A stretch of 64,000 nucleotides of DNA from Chryseobacterium sp. LAM-KRS1 (GTDB lineage Bacteria; Bacteroidota; Bacteroidia; Flavobacteriales; Weeksellaceae). The notes under the pieces were generated by a model. The model saw nothing but the letters and a program-made list of their open reading frames with translations, had not been told where the DNA came from and ran no database searches. A program made the translations under genes and the position numbers. Location: positions 434,001 through 498,000 of the forward strand of contig NZ_JAAOIZ010000002.1 of NCBI RefSeq assembly GCF_013184525.1, read 5' to 3'. This document shows positions 1-10,023 of the stretch, piece after piece; the first letter of the stretch is position 1, and the number at the start of each line of letters is the position of its first letter.

Positions 1-1631
1 ATCATGTAAAAAATAACGGAATTTTAATAGCTCCCTCGATCTCCTTTATCCCTAATGATAGAACTTCGGTGAATGTAGAAATGATTTACAACGAAATGAA
101 CGGAAACCTCGACAGAGGACAGCCTATCTTTGGAGCAGTTGCCGGAAAAACCGATCTCAACAGCACTCCTGTCAGTTTAAATCTGGGGGCTCCGGGTGAC
201 TATTTTAAAACAAAAGATCTTACTCTGATGGGAAGCCTAGCCCATCATTTCAATAAAAACATCAGTTTTAATGCTTCTTATATGAAACAGTTCTGGAACG
301 AAGACATCCATGAAACGAGGACCACAAATTCTTTTGTGCCGGATATCAGCAATAACCAGATTTCCAGCCTGGTGATGATGCAGTATATGGAAAGAATTCA
401 ACATTGGTCGGTGGATAATATTAATGCCTATTTTAATTTTACTTACAGAACAGGACCCCTTGAACATCAGACGTTAGTAGGATATGACAGCCATATCTGG
501 GAGAAAAAAAGCGGCGGAAAACAAGATGCCGCAAGAGGTTTCATGATGAAGGATGGAACAGTAAGCTCATCTTATAATCCAGCCAATGCTGCTTTATATC
601 AGACATCGGTTTATAATGGCATTATATTTCCCACCCCCAATGTGAGCCCATTCGACCTGACGCCCGGAGCGGCAAACCATCAGGGGAATAACTATACTGT
701 TTTGAATATCATCAACCCGTTACCAACGGCTTTAACAACTACTCATGCAGCATATGTACAACATTTACTGACGTGGAAAAAGTTTAAACTTCTGGCGGGA
801 CTCAGACAGGAATGGTTTCAGGACATTACCCAATATAAGAAAGCGGAAGAAAGTTCTTTCAGAAATCAGAAGATGCTTTACCGGGTCGGCCTGACATACA
901 GCATCACAGAAAATACAAACATATACGCAACATATCTTACAGGGTATCAGCCACAATCCAATACGGTTACCCTGATGCCGCAAACAGTAAATTTTACAGG
1001 TGCAATTTCCGCCTCATTGTACAAACCCCTGCTTTCCGATCTGAAAGAATTCGGGGTCAAAACCAAGCTTTTTGGAAAAATTAATGCCACTTTTTCCATC
1101 TATGAAATCAATCAGAAAAATATCCTGATGAACGCCAATAATCCTGCAGAGCCTGATCAACTGATCCAGCGTGGCGCAGACAGAAGCCGTGGTTTTGAGG
1201 CTGAGTTTACGGGTCATATTCTTCCGCAATGGCACATTTACGCTGGTTACAGCTATATTGACGCAAGGGTTCTGGATGATTCCAATCCTGCTTTAATTGG
1301 TTTAGCTAAAGAAAATACCTCAAAAAATTCCGTCAATATCTGGACGAGGTATAATTTTACCAACATTCAGCTTTTAAAAGACTTCGGAATGGGTGCGGGA
1401 ATACTCTATCAAAGTAAAAAAATTCCCTGGTTCACCAGAAGTTTCGAGCTTCCTGCTTATGCTACCGTGGATGTGGCAATTTATTATTCCGTACCGCAAA
1501 CTAAGCTTCAGCTGGCTTTGAATGTGAACAATATTACCAATACAAGGTATTGGATAGGCGCTCAAAATTACCTGAGACTGTTCCCCGGTGCCCCAAGAAA
1601 TTATCTATTTACAGCAACTTATAAATTTTAA
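1..1631 (+). CDS. TonB-dependent siderophore-type receptor, 5'-truncated
   Basis: The frame is open from base 3, through a GTG at 69, to the stop at 1631, so the gene starts upstream of the window and only the C-terminal barrel is present (about 540 codons). It consists of alternating aromatic and polar beta-strands and ends in Tyr-Lys-Phe, the usual C-terminal signal of an outer-membrane barrel. The strand pattern (LLAGLRQEW, NTNIYATYLTGYQPQ, NVNNITNTRYW) matches ferrichrome/FhuA-like TonB-dependent receptors. Such proteins import ferric siderophores using TonB-ExbBD energy. The plug domain cannot be seen here. It lies 3 bp before an ABC-exporter-like set, a pairing that suggests one operon. 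The exact substrate cannot be told from this part. Confidence 0.88.
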   Translation, partial: HVKNNGILIAPSISFIPNDRTSVNVEMIYNEMNGNLDRGQPIFGAVAGKTDLNSTPVSLNLGAPGDYFKTKDLTLMGSLAHHFNKNISFNASYMKQFWNEDIHETRTTNSFVPDISNNQISSLVMMQYMERIQHWSVDNINAYFNFTYRTGPLEHQTLVGYDSHIWEKKSGGKQDAARGFMMKDGTVSSSYNPANAALYQTSVYNGIIFPTPNVSPFDLTPGAANHQGNNYTVLNIINPLPTALTTTHAAYVQHLLTWKKFKLLAGLRQEWFQDITQYKKAEESSFRNQKMLYRVGLTYSITENTNIYATYLTGYQPQSNTVTLMPQTVNFTGAISASLYKPLLSDLKEFGVKTKLFGKINATFSIYEINQKNILMNANNPAEPDQLIQRGADRSRGFEAEFTGHILPQWHIYAGYSYIDARVLDDSNPALIGLAKENTSKNSVNIWTRYNFTNIQLLKDFGMGAGILYQSKKIPWFTRSFELPAYATVDVAIYYSVPQTKLQLALNVNNITNTRYWIGAQNYLRLFPGAPRNYLFTATYKF

Positions 1632-1634
1632 ACC

Positions 1635-3080
1635 ATGGCTTTTTCAAACCTGAAACTCATTGTAAGAAAAACCCGGCAGGATTTATTTAAAAGTAAACAA
1701 AACCTGCTCATTGCCATTACTGTTCTCCTGTTCTGCTTTATAAGCATTGGAATAGGTTTTACAAAATACGGTGAAACTTATTCAAAGATAAAGGAATACC
1801 GTAAAGAAACCCGTGAAAACTGGGAGCACAGGCCTGACAAGCATCCGCACAGGATGGCCCACTATGGTTATCTCGTTTTCAGAATCGGGCATCCGTTAAG
1901 TATTTTTGATAACGGATTGGACGATTACCTTGGAAATGTTATTTTCCTTGAAGCCCATAAACAAAATACCGCTAACCTTTCGGAAGCCGGAAGTTCAGGG
2001 ACTCTCGTACGTTTCGGAGCGTTCAGTGCAGCATTCATTCTGCAGGCAATAGTTCCTTTGATTATTTTATTTCTCGGTTTCAGCCTGATTGTCCGTGAAA
2101 GAGAAGAGGCCACACTGAAAATCCTTACCGTTCAGGGAGCCTCATCACGAGCTATTGTATGGGGAAAAATCCTTAGTCTCTGGCAGTTTTCTTTATTGTT
2201 TCTGATTCCTGTGATTGCCATCGTTGTAGTGGCCGGACTTATGGTTGAATCAAGCCATTTTACTGATATTTTATCAAGAATACTGATCCTTTTTCCGGCG
2301 TATATGATCTATTATTTTTTCTTCAGTACATTGACCGTTTTAATTTCTGCAAAAAGCAAAGCTTCGTCATCCGCCTTAATCAGTTTAATTGGCTCATGGA
2401 TAATCCTGTCGATTTTTTTACCAAAAGGAATTCAGTTTGCAGCGCAGAATCTCTATCCTACTCCATCAAGAATTGCCTTTGAAACCCAGGTAGAAGAAGA
2501 TGTTATGAAAGTAGGCGACAGCCACAACCCCAATGATCCGCATTTTAAACACATTAAAGATTCGCTTCTGGCAAAATACAATGTGAAAACAACGGATGAA
2601 CTTCCGGTTAATTACGGTGGAATTGTGATGAAAGAAGGAGAAAGAATCAGTGCAAAACTGTATGTTGATCATTTGAAAAGACTTCAGGATCAATACGATC
2701 AACAGCAAAAACTGAATGAAATTTTCGGTTTCATCAATCCTGTGATGGCGATTAAAAATCTTTCAATGACCGCTTCGGGAACAGATTATTTTGCGTACCG
2801 GCAATTTCAGAATCAGGCAGAGAAATACCGCTATACACTCGCCCAGCGAATGAATGATTTACAGATTGAACACATCCGCAACACTCCACCCAAAAAAGGT
2901 GAAAAACAGGCAATGGTAAGCAAAAAAAACTGGCAGGAATTTCCTGATTTTCAGTATGAGTTTACGTCAGTTAAAGAAAGCCTGGGCAACCAGATTCTTC
3001 CTCTGTTTGCTATTCTTTTCTGGCTCCTTGCCTGTGTTCTGATGATTGAATTAAGTGCAAAAAATTTAAAATTAATCTAA
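1635..3080 (+). CDS. ABC-2 type permease, DUF3526 family (first of pair)
   Basis: A 481-aa membrane protein. A first membrane segment lies at about residues 24-43, then a large extracytoplasmic stretch, then clustered segments at about 130-265, a second large soluble loop (about 270-450), and a last segment near 455-475. This is the layout of Bacteroidota DUF3526/ABC-2 permeases. The sequence after the second segment (REREEATLKILTVQGAS) resembles the cytosolic coupling region of ABC-2 exporters. It starts 3 bp after the receptor stop, and its stop overlaps the next start (TAATG), so it is in an operon with the TonB receptor, the next permease and the ATPase. The substrate is unknown. Confidence 0.85.
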   Translation: MAFSNLKLIVRKTRQDLFKSKQNLLIAITVLLFCFISIGIGFTKYGETYSKIKEYRKETRENWEHRPDKHPHRMAHYGYLVFRIGHPLSIFDNGLDDYLGNVIFLEAHKQNTANLSEAGSSGTLVRFGAFSAAFILQAIVPLIILFLGFSLIVREREEATLKILTVQGASSRAIVWGKILSLWQFSLLFLIPVIAIVVVAGLMVESSHFTDILSRILILFPAYMIYYFFFSTLTVLISAKSKASSSALISLIGSWIILSIFLPKGIQFAAQNLYPTPSRIAFETQVEEDVMKVGDSHNPNDPHFKHIKDSLLAKYNVKTTDELPVNYGGIVMKEGERISAKLYVDHLKRLQDQYDQQQKLNEIFGFINPVMAIKNLSMTASGTDYFAYRQFQNQAEKYRYTLAQRMNDLQIEHIRNTPPKKGEKQAMVSKKNWQEFPDFQYEFTSVKESLGNQILPLFAILFWLLACVLMIELSAKNLKLI

Positions 3081-4426
3081 TGAATCATTATTTATTTAAA
3101 CAGTTTTACCGCAACAAAGCCTATATTATTTCTTTGTTGATTCTTCTTTTTGCCGGTTTATGCTCTTTGTACACCGGTAAAAAATTTCTGGACAGGAATG
3201 AAGAAATTATGACTAAAAGTGCAACCTATCAAAAAAACAGCATCGCTAAAAATGTGGAATTACACAGTGATAATATCGGTCTTTTACTCTATTATGTGAA
3301 ATTTAATCTCGTGAATGAAATACCCAGACTGGCTGCTTTAAATATCGGTATGAGAGATTTGAATCCTTCCATTCAGGGCGTTACGATACGAAACCTGGAA
3401 GAACAGAGAAACAATTCCGATTTTTTCAACCCTGCAAATGCGGCGGTTGGAAATTTCGATTTCTCTTTTGTGATGATATTTCTTTTTCCACTCGTGATTA
3501 TTGCTTTGTGCTACAATATCATTTCCGAAGATCAAGAAAAAGGAACCTGGAAATTACTTTCGGTTCAAAGTCAAAATGTAAGAAAGCTGATTGATGCTAA
3601 GTTGCTGATCCGCTTCCTGGCCGTAAGCTCGGTTTATGTTTTATTGTTAATTGCTGCCCTTTTTTACATTAAAATTCCGGTAGACCTGGCCTTCACTATT
3701 TTTGCTTTGTCCAGTTTTCTATATTTGGCTTTCTGGTTTGCCTTATGTAGATGGATTATTGGTTATCAGAAGTCCTCTTCGTGGAATGCTTTAACCCTGG
3801 TGATTTTCTGGCTGAGCATGAATTTTGTAATTCCGATGACTGCAAATATGATGATACAGAAATTGATTCCTGTAAAAGAAGGATTGCAGGCACAAATCGA
3901 ACAACGGGAAGGTTATCACAACAAGTGGGATGAACCGAAAGTTCCTACAATGCAGAAATTCTATAAAATCTATCCTCAGTTCAGCCAATACGAGATTGCG
4001 GAAAACAGCGACTTTTCTTATGCCTGGTATTACGCAATGCAGCACATGGCGGATGTGGAATCAGCGGCTTCTTCAAAGAAATATCATGAAAAAATGCAGA
4101 GCAGAAACAATGCAGCCATTTACTTAGGGTATATTTTACCGAATATTCAAACACAATGGATTCAGAGTAATGTTGCCGGAACAGGAATGGAAAATCAGCT
4201 AAATTATGCAGAAAGCCTGAAAAATTTCCACGAGAAACAAAGGCTGTATTTCTATCCTTATATTTTTGAAAATATAAACGGAAAAATGATCGACTGGAAA
4301 AAACAGACTGTAAAAATCTTTACGGATTCTGAGAAAATTAATCTTTTCAGCTTACTTCTTCCCTATTTCATTTTAATTTTTTTATTGCTAATCCTTTCAC
4401 AAAACAAATTCAGAAAGCTATGTTAA
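3080..4426 (+). CDS. ABC-2 type permease, DUF3526 family (second of pair)
   Basis: A 448-aa paralogue-like partner of the preceding permease with the same plan: an N-terminal membrane segment at about 17-31, an external loop, a membrane block at about 130-260, a second loop, and a terminal segment near 425-445. It contains EDQEKGTWKLLSVQSQNVRKL, matching the coupling region of its neighbour. Its start overlaps the previous stop by one base, and its stop overlaps the ATPase start (ATGTTAA). The two permeases probably form a heterodimer driven by the ATPase. No substrate can be deduced. Confidence 0.85.
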   Translation: MNHYLFKQFYRNKAYIISLLILLFAGLCSLYTGKKFLDRNEEIMTKSATYQKNSIAKNVELHSDNIGLLLYYVKFNLVNEIPRLAALNIGMRDLNPSIQGVTIRNLEEQRNNSDFFNPANAAVGNFDFSFVMIFLFPLVIIALCYNIISEDQEKGTWKLLSVQSQNVRKLIDAKLLIRFLAVSSVYVLLLIAALFYIKIPVDLAFTIFALSSFLYLAFWFALCRWIIGYQKSSSWNALTLVIFWLSMNFVIPMTANMMIQKLIPVKEGLQAQIEQREGYHNKWDEPKVPTMQKFYKIYPQFSQYEIAENSDFSYAWYYAMQHMADVESAASSKKYHEKMQSRNNAAIYLGYILPNIQTQWIQSNVAGTGMENQLNYAESLKNFHEKQRLYFYPYIFENINGKMIDWKKQTVKIFTDSEKINLFSLLLPYFILIFLLLILSQNKFRKLC

Positions 4427-5115
4427 AAACCATCAAACTTCATAAAAAATACAACGATTTTACCGCTTTAAAATCTCTTGATCTTGAAATTCAGGAAGGG
4501 GAAATCTTTGCCCTTCTCGGACAGAACGGAGCCGGAAAAAGTACAACTATCAATATTCTTTTAGGCCTGATTAAAGCTACTTCCGGTGATGCGTTCATTA
4601 ACAATATTTCAGTAAAAGATCATCCCGAAAAAATTAAAAAACACCTGGCATACATTCCTGAAACTGTATTACTTTATCCGAATCTTACCGGAATTGAAAA
4701 TCTTGATTTCTTTTCAAAAATTGCGGGATTTAATTATAATAAAGAAGAACTTTCTGGTCTTTTACAACAAACCGGTTTACAGGAAACTGCTCATAATAAA
4801 CCTTTGGGAGGTTATTCAAAAGGAATGCGGCAGAAAGTTGGAATTGCTATCGCTCTCGCTAAAGATGCCAAAGTTCTGCTCCTTGATGAGCCGACCAGCG
4901 GACTCGACCCGATTGCCACCGCTGAATTTACAGAAATTGTAAGAATGCTAGGCTTAGAAGGACGAACTGTTTTAATGGCCACCCATGATATTTTCAACGC
5001 GGTAAGTGTTGCTACGAATATCGGAATTATGAAGCAGGGAGAACTGGTACAAAATATTCCATCCAAAGCGTTTTCAGCTGAAGAACTGAAGGAACTGTAT
5101 TTGAAAACAATCTAA
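4420..5115 (+). CDS. ABC transporter ATP-binding protein
   Basis: A 231-aa nucleotide-binding subunit of the ABC-2 exporter type. Walker A is GQNGAGKS at residues 34-41. The signature loop is atypical (YSKGM at about 132-136 instead of LSGGQ). Walker B with its catalytic Glu is LLLDEP at about 153-158, followed by the D-loop SGLDP and the switch His in ATHD (about 189). It overlaps the second permease by 7 bp and ends the receptor-permease-permease-ATPase operon. About 230 bp separate it from the next gene on the same strand. It should power export or envelope remodelling by the DUF3526 pair; the cargo is not known. Confidence 0.93.
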   Translation: MLKTIKLHKKYNDFTALKSLDLEIQEGEIFALLGQNGAGKSTTINILLGLIKATSGDAFINNISVKDHPEKIKKHLAYIPETVLLYPNLTGIENLDFFSKIAGFNYNKEELSGLLQQTGLQETAHNKPLGGYSKGMRQKVGIAIALAKDAKVLLLDEPTSGLDPIATAEFTEIVRMLGLEGRTVLMATHDIFNAVSVATNIGIMKQGELVQNIPSKAFSAEELKELYLKTI

Positions 5116-5296
5116 TTATTTTGAATTTTAAATTATTGAATATGTATTGTAACTTTCTCTGTATTATCTTTCTTTACAAGAATCTTATGAATGCTTTGAT
5201 CTCATAAGTAATAAGATGGAGAGACAGGGGCTCCTATCAACTTTACGCTCCTTATTTAATGGAAATAATTACAATGAATTACTTAAAAAAGTTTAA

Positions 5297-5304
5297 TATA
5301 TTTG
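5297..5304 (+). promoter_or_regulatory. candidate Bacteroidota -7 box for the YaiO-type gene
   Basis: TATATTTG matches the TAnnTTTG -7 element and sits 45 bp before the ATG at 5350. No clear TTG is seen at the expected -33 spacing. The 5116-5349 gap otherwise holds AT-rich DNA with no clear hairpin terminator. Confidence 0.35.
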
Positions 5305-5349
5305 TTAAAGATACAATTCGTCTTTATATTGATTAAGAATTTCACCTCA

Positions 5350-6585
5350 ATGAGAATATATTTTGGCTATTTAGTTCTTCTGATATTATTTCCGTTACAA
5401 ATACATGCGCAGCAAAATCTGTCAGCCGACGAATTATTTGCAAAAGCAAGAACTGCTGCATTCGAGAATAAGGATTATACCAACTCTATTGTATTGGCTA
5501 AACAAGCCCTGGAAAAAGCCCCCGATTATACCGATATTTCAATTTTTTTAGGAAGAGTTTATACATGGAATAAGGATCCGGAGTCTGCAAGAACAGTTTT
5601 TGAAGCACTTGGAAAAAAAAATATACAGGATGAAGATTACTTTATTGCCTATGCTTCCTTAGAATATTGGAATGACCAGTATAGTAAGGCCAAAGAGATC
5701 CTCGACAAAGGGTTATCTTTTCATCCGCAATCTGAAGCGCTTTTACTTTTAAAAGCAAAAGTAAATTATGCAGACAAAGATTATATTGAATCCGAAAAAG
5801 CCATTAAATCCATTTTAGCCATCGATCCGAAAAACACGGAAGCCAACAGCCTTGCCGTAAAAGTGAAAGAGTTTACTTCTAAAAACGCTATAAGCATTCT
5901 TTATAACTATTCCCATTTTGATAAGCAGTTTGATGACGACTGGCATGTTGTAGGGATCAGCTATAAAAGGGCTACCCCTATTGGAGCCATGATTATCAGA
6001 GGGAATTATGCCAACAAATTTGCTCAAGACGGTACCCAGATTGAGATGGAAGCTTATCCACGGTTATCAAAAACATTTTACTTGTATGTGGGAGGTGCCT
6101 ATTCCAATGATGTCGGGCTTTTCCCGAAATACCGTACAGGGGTATCCCTTTATGCTAATCTTCCTAAGAGTTTCGAAGGAGAAATCGGATACAGGCAGCT
6201 TTATTTCAGCAACAGCATCTGGATGTACACAGCATCTATCGGAAAATATTACAAGAATTTCTGGTTTAATATAAGAACCTACATTACGCCGGATAACAAA
6301 AATATCTCGCATTCCTATACCGGAACAGTACGCTATTATACGAAAAGTGCTCAGGATTATATTGGCTTTCAGATCGGCACGGGAATAAGCCCTGAAGAAA
6401 ACCGCAATAACCTTCTTGAAAATGAAACTTTTAAGCTTAAAACTTTCAAAGTAGGTGCTGAATATAATTTTACTGTACAATCCAATATATTCTCTGTGGG
6501 AACCATGTATTACAACCAGGAATACCTTCCGAATACAAAAGGAAACCAGTTTGATATTACTTTAGGCTACACAAGAAAATTTTAG
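5350..6585 (+). CDS. TPR-containing YaiO-family outer-membrane beta-barrel protein
   Basis: I start at the ATG at 5350, giving 411 aa, because a clean signal peptide (MRIYFGYLVLLILFPLQIHA, then Gln) begins there; a TTG at 5302 only adds an unlikely extension. Mature residues about 20-185 are TPR-like helices (ADELFAKARTAAFENKDYT; repeats around PDYTDISIFLGRVY and AKEILDKGLSFHPQS). From about 190 onward it is a barrel of amphipathic strands ending in YTRKF, the YaiO-type domain. A TPR plus barrel is also the design of PgaA, the exporter of poly-GlcNAc. It converges with 7 bp spacing on the GT2-sulfatase operon, suggesting it is the outer-membrane exit for that product. That link is inference. 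Confidence 0.82.
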   Translation: MRIYFGYLVLLILFPLQIHAQQNLSADELFAKARTAAFENKDYTNSIVLAKQALEKAPDYTDISIFLGRVYTWNKDPESARTVFEALGKKNIQDEDYFIAYASLEYWNDQYSKAKEILDKGLSFHPQSEALLLLKAKVNYADKDYIESEKAIKSILAIDPKNTEANSLAVKVKEFTSKNAISILYNYSHFDKQFDDDWHVVGISYKRATPIGAMIIRGNYANKFAQDGTQIEMEAYPRLSKTFYLYVGGAYSNDVGLFPKYRTGVSLYANLPKSFEGEIGYRQLYFSNSIWMYTASIGKYYKNFWFNIRTYITPDNKNISHSYTGTVRYYTKSAQDYIGFQIGTGISPEENRNNLLENETFKLKTFKVGAEYNFTVQSNIFSVGTMYYNQEYLPNTKGNQFDITLGYTRKF

Positions 6586-6591
6586 ACTGTT

Positions 6592-9500
6592 TTATTTATT
6601 TTTTTTCATAAAATTAATAACTACAGAATCAGGCATTAGTTTCTTCGTGGTATAAAAACTTGAATTCATCCTTTTAAACTGGTTAAAACGCCCATTGATC
6701 ATATTCAGGGCAGAAGCATCATTAGAAGGTTCTTCCTCTGAGTTTTCAAGGGTAAACAACTCCCCGTCGTGAAGATAATATTGATCTGAAACAAAATCAG
6801 CCATCATATTTTTACTCTGCATCATAGGGATTCCTGCTTTGCCTGGTTGAAGATCAGGAGAAAAGCCCCGTCCTACCCATGTAACAGTAGATGGCGTTCG
6901 GAGTTTATAATTATTTCTGTAATAGGCTACAATAGAAGGAGCAACATCAAAGTGACTTGCCGTTTTGTGAAAACGTTTTGTTTCCTTCAGTAATGGTGAA
7001 TAAATCAGTAACGGCACATGAAACCTGTCAATTTTAGACTCCAGTGTGATCTCCGGCATACTATGATCTCCCGTAATAACAAAAATTGTACGTTGAAAAT
7101 CCGGACGTTTACTGTAGTTTTCAAAGAAGTTTTTCAAAGCATAATCTGCATTAAGCACAGCAACCAATTGGTTTTTAAAGCCCGCCGCCCATTTTTTCTG
7201 CTCCGGATTTAAAAGATTGGATTGCAACCTTTCGTTATAAAGTTTTTCATAATATTCTTTGTTATTAATCAGAAACGGATTATGGGTGGAAAGGGTAAGA
7301 AGCATTTTAAAATAAGGCCTTTGCTGTAATTTCTGGGTTTCCAGCATCTTTCTGAAAACAGCCTGGTCTTCATATCCCCAACTGTCTCCATTGTTTGCCG
7401 GCAGTCTTTTGTAAGCCCCTCCATACGATCCAATGTCTACAATATGATCTACTTTACTGTACTCGAGGAAGTTTCGGTATCCGTCAAACAACAAATTTCC
7501 ACCGTAGTGAAATCCTGTTTCAAATCCGTTGGCTTTCAGTATATTAAAAAGGTTAAAATTTTCCGGTGTTTTTTCAATTTCCAGGAATCCGTTTTTTCCG
7601 AAAGGAAGTGATCCTGTAAGCGAAGGTAAAGCTCCGAATGTTCTTCCTGCAGAGCTAAGGCAATTCTCCCAATACAAACTTTTATTAGACAAAGAATCCA
7701 GAAACGGCGTAAAGTTTCCGACATAACCTTTAGGAGAGGTGTATGCATGTCCAAAACCTTCCATCACGATAAATACAAGATTCGGAACCTCATCGGATCT
7801 GTTGAAATAAGATCCCAAAAAATCGGGAGTATTCTCTTTTCTCAAGAAAGGAAATGACTTGTCGAGCATTTCAGCATCGGCTGTAAAGCTTTCTTCCCCA
7901 TTAATTATTTCTCCGATTTCCGGGTGATCGCTGATAAAATTCTCTTCATTGGAGATAAAGAAATAGTTCCATTTACTCTTTGAAGCTGTCTGGCCGAAGG
8001 TATTATTTGTCTGGTTTAATTCCTTTGACTGAAACATATTACTGGGAACAAAAAAAGCAATCAGACCAAGGCTTAAAAAAGCGATCCCGATATATTTCGA
8101 CTTCAAAGCGGATTTTACGGCCATCCATAATGGAGTGATACATATCGCAATCAAAACGATCAATAGTGCAATATTTTTTAAATTAAGCATTCCGCTTGCT
8201 CTTAAAATCTGTTTGATCTCATCTTTGTTGTAATAAAAAAGATCTGCCCCAAGCATATTTTGGGTCTCAGAGAAATATAAGAACAGAATATACTGTACTA
8301 CGGTCACCAATCCGAATAGGACAAGTGCTGATAAGTTGGCCCAATTCTCTTTTACGGAATTGATAATTAAATAAATAATTCCAAAGCCAAATATCAGTTT
8401 AAACGCAAACAAAATATTTTCAAAAAAAAGATTTCCTGCAATTGAAGAAGGATTCAGCCTTGGGAAAGAATATCTGTACCAAAGCCATTCTGCTGTGATG
8501 CCTACCAAAAATAAAAGCAAAAAAACGGCTGATACCATTCCGAATTTTTTCAACCCATTATTAAGAATCGCGGATATTCTTTCTTTTAAAGGTAAATTTT
8601 TGGTATTCTGATTAAACCCCTGTCTTGTCATCTCACCCCAACCGTGGGATTTTTTAAAATAATCTATAAATCCTTTTACCCCGGCTTTCACCACGATGGG
8701 ATGGAAATAAAACGGTTCTGAAAACGCAGTGCCGATCAAGGTTAGAAAATCTTTCCTTTTGGTATAAACCTGATAGCTAACAAGATCCACCAAAATCCCA
8801 TAAATAGAGTAAAGAAATCCCATCGATACGACCAGGGCAAACAAAATCACGAAAAACGGCCAATTGATAATTCCTAATAAAAGGAAAATAATAAAGATTA
8901 TATATCCAGAAAATTCAACCAAAGGCCCCAGAAATTCAAAGAAAAACCAATAAGGAAGACTTACCATGCCCAGCTTTCCGTATTTTGGGTTAAACATCAT
9001 TTTCCGATGTTTCCACAAAGTTTCGATGGTTCCCCGCATCCACCGGTTACGTTGTTTTTTAAGGATATCTTTGCTTTCAGGAACTTCCGTCCAGCAAAGC
9101 GGATCAGGAATTGTAAGAACTTCATAAGGCTCATTCTTTTCTTCCATATACTTTCTCATACGGACTACCAGCTCCATATCCTCTCCTACCGTAGTTTTAT
9201 CATATCCACCGCATTCCAAAACTATTTTTCTGTCGAAAACCCCAAAGGCCCCGGATATCAGGATTAATCCCGATGCCCGCGCCCATGCCATTCTTCCAAG
9301 AACGAAAGCACGGATATATTCCAACGCCTGGGTTTTACCGAGGAGCGTTTTTGGCATATTTACACTTACTACTTTTCCATCTTCAATAACGCAATTATTA
9401 GCGAGACGGATCACACCTCCGCAGGCGATAATTTTTTTATCGGTTTGTTCCAGAAACGGTTTTGCCAGTTTTAAAATGGCATCCTGTTCCAGGATACAAT

Positions 9501-10023
9501 CCACATCAATACACACCAGATAATTTCCTGAAGAAACATTAATTCCTACATTTAGGGCATCAGCTTTACCCCCGTTTTCTTTATCTACGACAATAAGCTT
9601 TTTAAAAGCCTGGTTTTTACTCTTATAGATGCCTTTTATTTTATTGGTTTCAATTGTACCTTGTACAAAAAAAGACACTCTTTCAAGCTCATAAGCTTCG
9701 ATCAGTTTCTGCATGGAATCATCCTTACTTCCATCGTTAATGATGATAATTTCCAGGTTGTGATAATAGAGAGATAACAGGGACCTTACATTTTCTACAA
9801 TGGTCATTCCCTCATTATAAGCGGGAGCGAGAAGGCTGAAGGTAGGCGAATTGGGATTAGCGGCAATAATGCTGTAATCGGTAAATGTATTTTCTTTTTT
9901 ATAACGTATTACAGCTCCTAACGCATATATTCCGACCCAGCCGTAAATAATAACTACTGCCGTCCCATAGAGCAGGAATAACCATATAACAACTTCATAG
10001 ATAATGTGTGAGAATTCTAACAT
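6592..10023 (-). CDS. Fusion: GT2 processive glycosyltransferase + LtaS/sulfatase-type domain
   Basis: 1143 aa. After a membrane segment (about 8-38) comes a GT2 domain with NDGS (about 96-99), a DVD metal motif (about 173-175), GED (about 280-282) and QRNRW (about 324-328), the four signatures of processive beta-glycosyltransferases such as BcsA and PgaC. Membrane segments follow at about 355-420 and 495-665. The C-terminal domain (about 745-1075) is of the alkaline-phosphatase superfamily, LtaS-like: FIVMEGFG with Glu about 755, GRTFGALPSLTGSLP with a candidate nucleophile Thr about 795, and TGDH about 984-987. One chain therefore could polymerise a sugar and transfer phosphoglycerol, or a similar group, onto it. 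It is the last gene of a kinase-receiver-HEAT operon and overlaps the HEAT gene by 7 bp. Confidence 0.88.
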   Translation of the reverse strand: MLEFSHIIYEVVIWLFLLYGTAVVIIYGWVGIYALGAVIRYKKENTFTDYSIIAANPNSPTFSLLAPAYNEGMTIVENVRSLLSLYYHNLEIIIINDGSKDDSMQKLIEAYELERVSFFVQGTIETNKIKGIYKSKNQAFKKLIVVDKENGGKADALNVGINVSSGNYLVCIDVDCILEQDAILKLAKPFLEQTDKKIIACGGVIRLANNCVIEDGKVVSVNMPKTLLGKTQALEYIRAFVLGRMAWARASGLILISGAFGVFDRKIVLECGGYDKTTVGEDMELVVRMRKYMEEKNEPYEVLTIPDPLCWTEVPESKDILKKQRNRWMRGTIETLWKHRKMMFNPKYGKLGMVSLPYWFFFEFLGPLVEFSGYIIFIIFLLLGIINWPFFVILFALVVSMGFLYSIYGILVDLVSYQVYTKRKDFLTLIGTAFSEPFYFHPIVVKAGVKGFIDYFKKSHGWGEMTRQGFNQNTKNLPLKERISAILNNGLKKFGMVSAVFLLLFLVGITAEWLWYRYSFPRLNPSSIAGNLFFENILFAFKLIFGFGIIYLIINSVKENWANLSALVLFGLVTVVQYILFLYFSETQNMLGADLFYYNKDEIKQILRASGMLNLKNIALLIVLIAICITPLWMAVKSALKSKYIGIAFLSLGLIAFFVPSNMFQSKELNQTNNTFGQTASKSKWNYFFISNEENFISDHPEIGEIINGEESFTADAEMLDKSFPFLRKENTPDFLGSYFNRSDEVPNLVFIVMEGFGHAYTSPKGYVGNFTPFLDSLSNKSLYWENCLSSAGRTFGALPSLTGSLPFGKNGFLEIEKTPENFNLFNILKANGFETGFHYGGNLLFDGYRNFLEYSKVDHIVDIGSYGGAYKRLPANNGDSWGYEDQAVFRKMLETQKLQQRPYFKMLLTLSTHNPFLINNKEYYEKLYNERLQSNLLNPEQKKWAAGFKNQLVAVLNADYALKNFFENYSKRPDFQRTIFVITGDHSMPEITLESKIDRFHVPLLIYSPLLKETKRFHKTASHFDVAPSIVAYYRNNYKLRTPSTVTWVGRGFSPDLQPGKAGIPMMQSKNMMADFVSDQYYLHDGELFTLENSEEEPSNDASALNMINGRFNQFKRMNSSFYTTKKLMPDSVVINFMKKNK

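Noticed and set aside
3751-4127. Short plus-strand ORFs inside the second DUF3526 permease
   Set aside because: They are alternative frames of a clear membrane-protein gene and contain no domain of their own.
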